From positions 1,922,001 through 1,986,000 of the forward strand of contig NZ_CP026948.1 in the NCBI RefSeq assembly GCF_003070865.1: 64,000 nt of DNA, written 5' to 3'. The stretch is from Corynebacterium liangguodongii. Its GTDB lineage: Bacteria; Actinomycetota; Actinomycetes; Mycobacteriales; Mycobacteriaceae. Position numbers and translations under genes: made by a program. Below, in pieces: positions 26,359-36,689 of this stretch. The notes under the pieces are model-generated. The model had not been told where the DNA came from, ran no database searches, and worked only from the letters and a program-made list of their open reading frames with translations. Position 1 is the first letter of the stretch, and each line of letters opens with the position of its first letter.

Positions 26359-27420
26359 ATGACCACCCCCAGCGACCCCAGCGCCCGCCTCCGCGACACC
26401 CTCGAGCTGCTCGCCCCTGGTACCGCCCTGCGCGACGGCTTGGAGCGCATCCAGCGCGGGCACACTGGCGGGCTCATCGTCCTTGGCGACGACGACGCGG
26501 TCGTCGATATTTGCGACGGCGGCATCGAGTTCGACGTGCCGTTTAGCCCCACCCTCCTGCGCGAGCTCAGCAAGATGGACGGCGCCGTGGTCTTATCCAG
26601 CGACCTCTCTCGCATCGTGCGCGCCAACGTGCAGCTCGTGCCCTCACCGTCCTACCCGACGGCGGAGACGGGCACCCGCCACCGCGCGGCCGAGCGTACC
26701 GCCCTGCACACCGGGGTTCCCACCGTCTCGGTCTCCGCGTCGATGAATACGCTGACTCTCTACGCCCACGGACAGCGCCACCTGCTCGACGAGCCCGCTG
26801 TGCTCACCGCGCGCGCCAATCAAGCGCTCTCCACCGTCGAGCGCTACCGCGGTCGCCTCGACCTGGCGGGCCAGCGCCTCTTCGTCGCCGAGATGAACGA
26901 CTACGCCACGGTGGCCGACGTCTTAAACGTGCTGCAGCGCCAGCTCATGCTGCAACGCGCCGTGGGGGATATGGACCGCGGCATCGTCGAGCTCGGGGTG
27001 GATTCGCGCCAGCTCGCCCTGCAGCTCACGGAGCTGCGCGGCACCATCGACGAGGACGTGGAGATGCTGGTGCGCGACTACATCGCCGCGGCCACCGTGC
27101 CCGGGGACGAGCAGGTCGCCGAGGCGCTCGCGTCGCTTGGCCAGCTGCCGGACTCCGAGCTGCTCAACACCGCGTTGTTGGCGCGGGCGCTCGGGCTGCC
27201 GGCGACGGAGGAAAACCTCATGCAATCGGTCGCGCCCCGCGGCTATCGCGCGCTATCGCGCGTACCACGGGTGCAGAAGTTTCTCATGGACCACGTGGTG
27301 GCGGAGTTCGGGACCCTCGCCGAGCTCCTTTCCGCCGACCCTGAGCGCCTCGCGGGCGCCGAGCACGTCTCCCCGCTGTGGGCCCGCCATATCTACGAGG
27401 GCCTGCGGAGGATGGCCTAG
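26359..27420 (+). CDS. disA: Diadenylate cyclase, DNA integrity scanning protein DisA
   Basis: 353 residues. Makes cyclic di-AMP from two ATP. The DAC domain motifs are both intact: DGA (Asp74-Gly75-Ala76) and RHR (Arg107-His108-Arg109), in KMDGAVVLSSD and GTRHRAAERT. A linker helix region follows, then a C-terminal RuvA-like helix-hairpin-helix DNA-binding domain (RALSRVPRVQKFLMDHVVAEFGTLAELLSADPERLAGAEHV). DisA scans DNA and stops synthesis at branched structures; pairing with radA fits this. c-di-AMP in corynebacteria controls potassium uptake by riboswitch, but no such target is in the window. Confidence 0.95.
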   Translation: MTTPSDPSARLRDTLELLAPGTALRDGLERIQRGHTGGLIVLGDDDAVVDICDGGIEFDVPFSPTLLRELSKMDGAVVLSSDLSRIVRANVQLVPSPSYPTAETGTRHRAAERTALHTGVPTVSVSASMNTLTLYAHGQRHLLDEPAVLTARANQALSTVERYRGRLDLAGQRLFVAEMNDYATVADVLNVLQRQLMLQRAVGDMDRGIVELGVDSRQLALQLTELRGTIDEDVEMLVRDYIAAATVPGDEQVAEALASLGQLPDSELLNTALLARALGLPATEENLMQSVAPRGYRALSRVPRVQKFLMDHVVAEFGTLAELLSADPERLAGAEHVSPLWARHIYEGLRRMA

Positions 27421-27427
27421 CCCCCCT

Positions 27428-28153
27428 CTAGCGCAGCGTGAAGTCCGCGGGGTTGGACGCGGAATCCCCGATCACCGCGTGCAGGTAATACGAGCCGGGC
27501 CCCACCGGTTCGCGGTTCTTGCACTGTCCCGGCTTCGAGCCGGTGGCCGACCACTTCGCCTCAAACTTGCGCGGCTCGCCCGGGGCAAAGGTCTGCTCGC
27601 CCGCCACGACCGGGGGGTAGCAGTCCACGTCCGACCACACGCGCTGGTTATCGGCCATGGTGTAGACCTCGAAGCGCAGCTTGTCTTGGTCGAGGTTGAT
27701 CACGCAGTCTGCCTTGGTGGGGTTTTTCACCTCCATGTAGAACACCGGCTGTTGCCCCGCCGCGTAGCTGGGCTCGCTGGTCTGCGCGACGATGTCGAGA
27801 TCGCCAAGCTCACAGGTGTCCTTCGCCGCGGCGTTGGCGCTCGTGCTCGCAGACGGAGATGACGCCCCAGAGGACGCAGAGGAGGACGGGGAGGACGGGG
27901 TGGTCGTCGTCTCCTCGCTCGGTGCCGGCACCGTCGGGGAGGTGGTGATCTGCTCGGTCGGAGTCGCCGGCGCGGTGGAATCCGGCTGCTCCTGCCCCGA
28001 ACCGCTCCGCGCCCAGGCGGTGAGACCCCACACGAGCAGGCCGACGAGGACTAAAATAATGACCAGTGCCGCCACGCGCCTGCGCGTGTAGATCTCGGGC
28101 GGCAGCGGCCTCGGGTCGGGCCGCTGAGAGTGGTCGTAGCGCTGGTGTGTCAC
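27428..28153 (-). CDS. Membrane-anchored extracytoplasmic protein, unknown function
   Basis: 241 residues. A basic N-terminal cytoplasmic stretch (HQRYDHSQRPDPRPLPPEIYTRRR) precedes one membrane helix (VAALVIILVLVGLLVWGLTAW), then a Ser/Thr/Pro-rich linker and an immunoglobulin-like beta domain (CELGDLDIVAQTSEPSYAAGQQPVFYMEVKNPTKADCVINL...CYPPVVAGEQTFAPGEPRKFEAKWSATGSKPGQC) with four cysteines. GTG at 28153 is chosen because it follows the carbonic anhydrase gene by 10 bp with AGGTAGGGC upstream; longer in-frame starts would overlap that gene. Convergent with disA. Its role in the envelope cannot be predicted. Confidence 0.8.
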   Translation of the reverse strand: MTHQRYDHSQRPDPRPLPPEIYTRRRVAALVIILVLVGLLVWGLTAWARSGSGQEQPDSTAPATPTEQITTSPTVPAPSEETTTTPSSPSSSASSGASSPSASTSANAAAKDTCELGDLDIVAQTSEPSYAAGQQPVFYMEVKNPTKADCVINLDQDKLRFEVYTMADNQRVWSDVDCYPPVVAGEQTFAPGEPRKFEAKWSATGSKPGQCKNREPVGPGSYYLHAVIGDSASNPADFTLR

Positions 28154-28163
28154 GCGCCCTACC

Positions 28164-28784
28164 TTAGCGCGCGAAATGCTCCTCGACGGTCTCGACGCGG
28201 CCCTCGGCGAGACTGTAGCGGGCCGCGACGACGCCGATGGAACCGTCGGCGGCACCCTCTTGCAGCGCCGGGATGCGGTCGATGAGGTGCTGCGCCGTAA
28301 TCCGGGCGTGCTCGCGCTCGATCTCGCCGCGCTCGCCTTTGCCGTGGCCTTTCGCCCAGATCACTGAGGGTGCGATCTTTTCCACGAACACGCGCTGCAG
28401 GCCCAGGGGGATCTCCGCCTCGTCGACGGCGGTGACCGCCGCGCCGATCGCCCCGCACGCCTCGTGGCTGAGCACGATGACGAGCTTGACGCCAAGCGCG
28501 GTGACGGCGAAGTCGACGGAGCCGGAGACCGCGGCGTCAACGCAGCCACCGGCGGTGCGGATGACGAACATGTCGCCCAGCCCGGCGTCGAAAAGCAGCT
28601 CGACGGGCACCCTGGAGTCGGAGCACGCCAGCACCGCGGCAACCGGGGCCTGGCCCTCACGCAGCTCGAGGCGGCGCTCCACCGTGCTGTGCGGATGGAT
28701 GACGGTATCTGTGGCGAAACGGTCGTTGCCCGCCTTGAGGGTTTCCCACACCTCGAGGGGCGATGCACTTAAGCGTTGGGTCAT
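28164..28784 (-). CDS. Beta-class carbonic anhydrase
   Basis: 206 residues. Interconverts CO2 and bicarbonate. The zinc ligands are Cys54 (in ACSDSRVP, with the Asp56-Arg58 dyad), His107 and Cys110 (SHEACGAI). Length and spacing match type I beta enzymes. In C. glutamicum a beta-carbonic anhydrase at the equivalent locus is needed for growth in normal air. ATG at 28782-28784 is chosen because homologues start near it; the in-frame ATG ten codons upstream would overlap the divergent mutY. The two genes share about 28 bp. Confidence 0.93.
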   Translation of the reverse strand: MTQRLSASPLEVWETLKAGNDRFATDTVIHPHSTVERRLELREGQAPVAAVLACSDSRVPVELLFDAGLGDMFVIRTAGGCVDAAVSGSVDFAVTALGVKLVIVLSHEACGAIGAAVTAVDEAEIPLGLQRVFVEKIAPSVIWAKGHGKGERGEIEREHARITAQHLIDRIPALQEGAADGSIGVVAARYSLAEGRVETVEEHFAR

Positions 28785-28812
28785 GCCCACTATTGTGGCA
28801 CGTATTGTGAGC

Positions 28813-29673
28813 ATGCAAAGCGAAGTTATCTCCTATTTCCGCGCCCACGGGCGCCCGCTGCCGTGGCGTGAGCCCGGCACGAGCCCGTGGGGCGTGCTGG
28901 TCAGCGAGGTCATGTCGCAGCAAACGCCGGTCTCACGCGTCGCGCCGGTGTGGCTGGAATGGATGGAGCGCTGGCCCACCCCGGAGGCCTTCGCTGCCGC
29001 TGGGCCCGACGAAGTGCTGCGTGCCTGGGGCTCGTTGGGCTACCCGCGGCGCGCGCTGCGGCTCCACGAGTGCGCGAAAGTAGTGGTCGAGCGGCACTCC
29101 GGGGTGGTGCCGGGGGACGTCGATACGCTACTTGCCCTACCCGGCATCGGGGCGTACACGGCGCGCGCAGTGGCGTGCTTCGCCTACGACAAGAACGTGG
29201 CGGTGGTAGATACCAACGTGCGCCGCGTCTACGCCCGCGCGGTGGAGGGTGTGTTTCTGGCCCACCCGCACGCCGGAGAGATCTCCGCGGTCGAGGCCCT
29301 GCTGCCCGAGCGCGACGGGCCCGTTTTTTCGGCCGGTCTCATGGAGCTGGGGGCGCTGGTGTGCCAGGCTCGCGCCCCGCGCTGTGAGCGCTGCCCCATC
29401 TCACAGCGCTGCGCCTGGCTGGCGGCGGGGCGCCCGGAGCCGGACGCCGAGCAGCTGCGCCGCCGGAAGGTGCAAAAGTTCATCGGCACTGACCGGCAGG
29501 TGCGCGGCAAGATCATGAAGCTCATTCGTTCCTCGCCCGGCGCGGTCACCACGGCGCAGGTCGAGGAGGTCTGGCCCGACGCTGAGCAGCGGGCACGCGC
29601 GTTGGACTCGCTGCTTGACGACGGCCTCGCCGTGCGCACTCCGGAAGGCACCATCGGGCTGCCCCGCATGTAG
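28813..29673 (+). CDS. mutY: Adenine DNA glycosylase MutY
   Basis: 286 residues. Removes adenine mispaired with 8-oxoguanine. Helix-hairpin-helix LPGIGAYTARAV, catalytic Asp133 in AVVDTNVRRVYAR, catalytic Glu in SEVMSQQTPV, and a 4Fe-4S cluster loop with Cys184-x6-Cys191-x2-Cys194-x5-Cys200. The protein lacks the long C-terminal MutT-like domain of E. coli MutY, having only about 85 residues after the cluster, as in several actinobacteria. In-frame GTG at 28807 is an alternative start. Confidence 0.93.
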   Translation: MQSEVISYFRAHGRPLPWREPGTSPWGVLVSEVMSQQTPVSRVAPVWLEWMERWPTPEAFAAAGPDEVLRAWGSLGYPRRALRLHECAKVVVERHSGVVPGDVDTLLALPGIGAYTARAVACFAYDKNVAVVDTNVRRVYARAVEGVFLAHPHAGEISAVEALLPERDGPVFSAGLMELGALVCQARAPRCERCPISQRCAWLAAGRPEPDAEQLRRRKVQKFIGTDRQVRGKIMKLIRSSPGAVTTAQVEEVWPDAEQRARALDSLLDDGLAVRTPEGTIGLPRM

Positions 29674-29708
29674 CGCCGCTGAGCCCCCACCGCACCGAAC
29701 CGAGGCCC

Positions 29709-29879
29709 CTATTTCCAGCGGCCCCGGTAGTTCAGGCCGCCGGGAAGGTTGAGCCATAACCCGCCGCGCGAATTGACGGTGACGGGGCCGACCTTGGTGG
29801 AAACGGACGCGCCGGAACCGGAGAGGTTAAGCCAGGAGTTGCGCCCCACCTTGTGCTTCTTGCGGTAATAGATGCCCAT
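29709..29879 (-). CDS. DUF4236 small protein
   Basis: 56 residues: MGIYYRKKHKVGRNSWLN...GLNYRGRWK. Its pattern (basic start, WLNLSGSGASVSTKVGPVTVN, ending in a G-rich GLNYR) matches the short DUF4236 module found in many bacteria, whose function is unknown. The ATG at 29877-29879 is used; the frame is open further upstream but would overlap the divergent zinc transporter. The reading frame is short and high-GC, so the domain match is the main support. Confidence 0.65.
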   Translation of the reverse strand: MGIYYRKKHKVGRNSWLNLSGSGASVSTKVGPVTVNSRGGLWLNLPGGLNYRGRWK

Positions 29880-29934
29880 GGAAGCATAGTCTATCCGCAA
29901 GCGCTCCCCGCCAGCGCGATTATGATTATCGCCC

Positions 29935-30747
29935 ATGACGCCAGGAGTTCCCATCGAGGCCGACTCGGTCACAATCGCGTTCGCTATCACCCTCTTCGCC
30001 GGCATCTCCACCGGCATCGGGGGCTTGCTCGTGGCGCTGAAGTCGAACCCGACTAATCGCTTCCTTGCCGGTTCCCTCGGGTTTTCCACAGGCGTGATGG
30101 TCTATATCTCCCTCGTCGAGCTCCTCCCCAGCGGCATCGACGGGCTCGGTGAGGTAGTCGGCGCGGCGGGCCCCGTCTACGGTGTGGCGGCGTTTTTCGC
30201 CGGCGTCGTCCTCATCGCCGTGATCGACCGTCTCGTCCCCGAGCCGATCAACCCGCACGAGGTCCCCTCCGCCGGTACCGCCGATCGGGCCCGCTCCGTG
30301 ATGATGCGCGCAGGGGCGCTCACCGGCGTGGCCATCGCGGTCCACAACTTCCCAGAGGGGTTTGCTACCTTCATCTCCGCGCTCGGCGACCCGAAGGTCG
30401 CGTTGCCGATTGCGGTGGCGATCGCGATACACAACATCCCCGAGGGCGTGGCGGTAGCGGTGCCGCTGCGGGAAGCGACGGGAAAGAAGTGGGCCGCTGC
30501 GGGGTGGGCCACCGCTTCGGGCCTGGCCGAGCCGCTCGGCGCAGCTGCGGGCTTCTTGCTGCTCATGCCCTTTATGGGGCCGGCGACCTTGGGGTTATCC
30601 TTCGCTGCGGTGGCGGGCATCATGGTGTTTATTAGCTTTGACAAGCTCCTCCCGAGCGCGGTGGCCACGGGCCAGCACCACTTCTACGTCTACGGTGTAA
30701 TGGGCGGTATGGCAGTGATGGCGGCGAGCCTCATTGTGCTGAACTAG
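29935..30747 (+). CDS. zupT: ZIP-family zinc transporter ZupT
   Basis: 270 residues with about eight membrane helices. Signature metal-site helices are AIAVHNFPEGFATF and AIAIHNIPEGVAVAVPL, matching ZupT. A short cytosolic loop separates helices 3 and 4 (ADRARSV). It imports zinc and other divalent metals without ATP. It is the second zinc uptake system in the window, apart from the ABC importer at 16.5-19.1 kb. A -10-like TATGAT (29921-29926) lies 8 nt before the ATG with no ribosome site, suggesting a leaderless transcript. Confidence 0.9.
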   Translation: MTPGVPIEADSVTIAFAITLFAGISTGIGGLLVALKSNPTNRFLAGSLGFSTGVMVYISLVELLPSGIDGLGEVVGAAGPVYGVAAFFAGVVLIAVIDRLVPEPINPHEVPSAGTADRARSVMMRAGALTGVAIAVHNFPEGFATFISALGDPKVALPIAVAIAIHNIPEGVAVAVPLREATGKKWAAAGWATASGLAEPLGAAAGFLLLMPFMGPATLGLSFAAVAGIMVFISFDKLLPSAVATGQHHFYVYGVMGGMAVMAASLIVLN

Positions 30748-30881
30748 GCCTCGGTTTTATCCGGATTTTCGTTGCATGACGCTGCCATAGCGTTCTTCCA
30801 GGTCCGCACAGTACCGGAGTACCGGACAGGCGCAATCATGAGAAAAACCATTGTACTACACCTGCATTCCATAGACTCTCC

Positions 30882-30887
30882 TATAAT
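30882..30887 (+). promoter_or_regulatory. Consensus -10 box (TATAAT) for lipase 1
   Basis: A perfect TATAAT sits 11 nt before the ATG at 30899. No good -35 is visible at 17 bp. The surrounding 150 bp (30748-30898) are clearly more AT-rich than the rest of the window and hold no gene; a GTACCGGA direct repeat lies near 30810-30825. Confidence 0.5.
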
Positions 30888-30898
30888 GCGCTAATGTT

Positions 30899-32236
30899 AT
30901 GACCATGAATTTCGCGCGACACTTAACGACGACAGGCCTCGCCGCCGTACTCGGTCTCTCTGCACTGGCCACCCCAGCTGCCGATGCTCAGGACCTCTCC
31001 AGCGGGCTCAACCACGCAGTGAACACGCCGACCGACGCCCCCATCGCCGGCTACGACCCCTTCTACGACGACCCTGTCCCACCCGAGCAGCTAGGCTCCC
31101 CAGGCACCATGCTGCGCACCAAACCCGCCCCGCACCTCCTCAACGTTCTAGGCCCGGATTTCCCCGGCCACGCCAAGAAAATCCTCTACACCTCCACCAC
31201 CGTCCACGGCGATCCGGTAGCCACCTCCGGCTTCGTCATCGAACCAGCCAACCCCTGGCGCGGCAACGGCCCCACCCCCACCGTCGTTTTCGCCCCCGGC
31301 ACCCGCGGCTCGGGCGACGCCTGCGCACCCTCGCGCGGCCCGTGGATGACAGCCCAGTTCAACACCACCAACGGTGCCTTAGGCCTCAACTATGAGCTGC
31401 ACTCCTACGAGGCTGCCGCGCTGCTGGGTATGCGTGTGGTCGTGGTGGACTATATCGGGCTGGGCACCCCAGGTGCCCACACCTACGTTTTGCACGACGA
31501 AGAGGCACACGCCGTCCTCGACGCCGCCCGCGCCGTTGTACCCGCAGGCGACCCCATCGCCTTCTACGGCTACTCCCAAGGCGGCGGCGCAGCAGCCGCC
31601 GCCGCAGAGCTCGCCCCCAGCTACGCCCCCGAACTCAACATCAAAGGCACCTACGCCGGCGCACCCCCAGCCGACCTACTCGCCACCCTCGACGGAGTAG
31701 ACAACTCCGCTATCACTGCCGTACTCGGCTACGCTGCTAACGGATGGGGCGAGCGTTACCCCGAAATTCGGGACTACTTCTCCTCTCATGCCAACCAACA
31801 GGGCCGACAGTTCTTCGCCGCCACATCTGATTCCTGTATCACCGTCGACGCGCTTCGCTGGCAAGGCACTCATACTGCGACACTAACAACATCCGGTGAA
31901 AGCCTTGGAACGCTTTTGCGCAACGACCCGCGAATGACCAAGCTCTTTGTCGATCAGCACCTTGGCACCGTCGCCCCTCCCACTCCGATCATGGTCTCCA
32001 CACCCGGAAACGACGACCTCGTCCCGTCCGGACAGGTAACCCAGCTCGCACGTGATTATTGCGCCGCCGGTGCGCAAGTGACCTACCTCAATGAGAACAT
32101 CCCTCCGCTTAGCCCCGGCACCAAGCTCGGCGCCAACCACGCCGCCGGTGTCCTTACGCAGCTTGGCGGATCTTTCATGTGGATACTTGACCGCTTCAAC
32201 GGCGTGCCCATGCAGTCGAACTGCGGCACCTTCTAG
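30899..32236 (+). CDS. Secreted lipase (LIP family), copy 1
   Basis: 445 residues. Signal peptide to about residue 30 (ATPAADA before QDLSSG). Alpha/beta-hydrolase of the secretory lipase (LIP, PF03583-like) family: oxyanion region TVVFAPGTRGSGDACAPSRG, nucleophile elbow YGYSQGGGAA (Ser226), and a C-terminal GNDDLVPSGQ plus GANHAAGV with the Asp and His candidates. It should be exported and hydrolyse lipid esters. It is a tandem paralogue of the next gene, with long blocks of near identity over the first 300 residues. Its third-codon GC is lower than the neighbours, especially after 31680, which suggests transfer. ATG at 30905 is an alternative start. Confidence 0.88.
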   Translation: MTMNFARHLTTTGLAAVLGLSALATPAADAQDLSSGLNHAVNTPTDAPIAGYDPFYDDPVPPEQLGSPGTMLRTKPAPHLLNVLGPDFPGHAKKILYTSTTVHGDPVATSGFVIEPANPWRGNGPTPTVVFAPGTRGSGDACAPSRGPWMTAQFNTTNGALGLNYELHSYEAAALLGMRVVVVDYIGLGTPGAHTYVLHDEEAHAVLDAARAVVPAGDPIAFYGYSQGGGAAAAAAELAPSYAPELNIKGTYAGAPPADLLATLDGVDNSAITAVLGYAANGWGERYPEIRDYFSSHANQQGRQFFAATSDSCITVDALRWQGTHTATLTTSGESLGTLLRNDPRMTKLFVDQHLGTVAPPTPIMVSTPGNDDLVPSGQVTQLARDYCAAGAQVTYLNENIPPLSPGTKLGANHAAGVLTQLGGSFMWILDRFNGVPMQSNCGTF

Positions 32237-32330
32237 CTCGATCCCCGGGCAGTCGCACCTCACCGCTGCCTGAATTCAATTCGCTAGGAAATTTTCCCCC
32301 GTCATGGAAGGGTGTCTAGGATCCTCATCT

Positions 32331-33669
32331 ATGAGATTCTCCTTCCGCTCTGTGGCTGCGTCGGCACTCGCTGCGACGCTCGCGTTATCGGTCCTCACAC
32401 CATCGGCGCACGCCCAAGATCTGTCGTCTGGCGTTGAGGACGCCGTGACAACCCCCGCGGGAAACCTGCTGCACACCTACGACCCGTTCTACGACGATCC
32501 GGTAGTCCCGGAGCAGCTCGGTGCCCCCGGCACCCTGCTGCGCACCCAGCCCGCCCCCCCACCTGCTCAACGTCTTAGGCCCGGACTTCCCTGGCCACGC
32601 GAAGCGGTTCCTCTACACCTCCACCACCGTCCACGGCGAGCCGGTGGCCACCTCTGGCTTCGTCATCGAACCTGCCAACCCGTGGCGCGGGCAGGGCCCG
32701 ACCCCCACCGTAGTCTTCGGCCCGGCAACCCGCAGCTCGGCTGACGCCTGCGCCCCGTCGCGCGGGCTGTTTTTGACCACCCAGGTAGACCCCGCCAACC
32801 TGGCGTGGGGGACAAATTTTGAGCTCGGTGCCTACGAAGCCGCCGCCTTACTCGGCATGCGCGCCGTCGTCACCGACTATATCGGCCTGGGCGCCCCGGG
32901 CGCCCACACCTTCGCCCTGCACGACGAAGAGGCGCACGCGATGCTCGACGCGGCCCGCGCCATCGTTCCAGCCGGCGACCCGATCGCGTTCTACGGCTAC
33001 TCCCAGGGCGGCGGCGCGGCTGCGGCCGCGGCGGAGAAACAGCCTTCCTACGCCCCGGAACTCAACGTCAAGGGCACCTTCGCCGGCGCTCCGCCGGCGG
33101 ACCTACTCGCCACCCTCGACGGCGTGGATCGCTCCGCCATTACCGCCGTGATCGGCTACGCCGCCAACGGCTGGAGCGAGCGCTTCCCCGAGATCGGCGG
33201 GGCGATTGCGGATAACACGAACGATCGTGGGCGGCAATTCGTCGAGTCGACCTCCCACTCGTGCCTGTTCGACGACGCGTTACGCTGGGGTGGCACCAAC
33301 ACGGCGACGCTGACGACGAACGGCTCGAGCGTGGGAGATGTACTGGCGAGCTACCCCGACGTGGCGCAGCACTTCATCGACCAGCGCCTAGGCCAGGTCG
33401 TGCCGCCGACTCCGATCATGGTCACGACCCCCGGCGGCGACGATGTCGTCCCCACCGAGCAGGTCACGCAGCTCGCTCACGAGTACTGCGCGGCCGGTGG
33501 CCAGGTCACCTACCTCAACGAGAACATCCCGGCGCTGACCCCGGGCTCGAGCTTCAAGCCCGGGGCCAACCACGTCGCCGGCGTGTTCACCGAGCTCGTC
33601 CCCTCCTTTAACTGGATCATGGACCGCTTCAACGGCGTGCCCGTGCGTTCGAACTGCGGGACCTTCTAG
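32331..33669 (+). pseudogene. Secreted lipase (LIP family), copy 2, frameshifted in a C7 run
   Basis: The first part (32331 to about 32550) gives a signal peptide (MRFSFRSVAA...LTPSAHAQD) and the lipase N-terminus up to LLRTQPAP; the rest of the lipase, PHLLNVLGPDFPGHAKR to the stop at 33667-33669, is in the next frame. The break lies in seven consecutive C at 32554-32560. Deleting one C restores a full reading frame of about 446 codons aligned with copy 1, including GYSQGGGAAA, GGDDVVPTEQ and GANHVAGV. No other stop interrupts it. It is either a sequencing error, a recent mutation or a slippage-controlled gene. Confidence 0.8.
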
Positions 33670-33705
33670 CCCCACGCACTAGCCCCCGCGTGCAAGGCAC
33701 GGATA

Positions 33706-33747
33706 AAGCCGCCGCCCTCCTCTTTTCTCAAGGGAGGGCGGCGGCTT
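33706..33747. terminator. Strong bidirectional terminator between lipase 2 and clpC
   Basis: A perfect 15-bp stem: AAGCCGCCGCCCTCC at 33706-33720 pairs with its complement at 33733-33747, with a 12-nt loop. It lies 36 bp after the lipase stop and 34 bp after the clpC stop, on convergent genes. The + strand continues with GTGTTTCC and the minus strand with TTAT, so the U tracts are short. Confidence 0.85.
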
Positions 33748-33781
33748 GTGTTTCCTTTGGCTCCTCTAGCGGGGCCTGCCC

Positions 33782-36535
<2,754 letters not shown>

Positions 36536-36631
36536 CAGGCGACCCCTTTATCTGCAAACTTTTGGAAAATAATTGCCCTCCACCATAACGCGGGGCCGCG
36601 ACACCCCATCCAGGTTTTCGCAGAGCTTCTC

Positions 36632-36641
36632 GCTTATCGAC
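36632..36641 (+). repeat. Intergenic copy of the over-represented 10-mer GCTTATCGAC
   Basis: This copy, in the clpC-ptsI spacer, is followed by GCC. Other copies in the same orientation: 9948, 38623, 54347, 57035 and 63383. Copies reading GTCGATAAGC on the + strand: 15870, 17849, 22501, 43426, 49653 and 52737. The 12 copies share the extended form GCTTATCGACGYC in most cases. The spacer otherwise holds an inverted repeat CGCGG-GG-CCGCG (36589-36600) and no gene. Confidence 0.7.
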
Positions 36642-36689
36642 GCCATCTTCCCACGTCACGGCCCATGTTCACCCGTAGCGAACGGCCCT

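Noticed and set aside
30748..33700. Mobile element carrying the lipases
   Set aside because: No transposase, terminal inverted repeats, tRNA target or flanking duplications seen, despite the deviating base composition.
36536..36689. ClgR binding site upstream of clpC
   Set aside because: The nearest CGC/GCG palindrome (36589-36600) has a centre of the wrong length for the ClgR consensus I recall; left as an unassigned inverted repeat.
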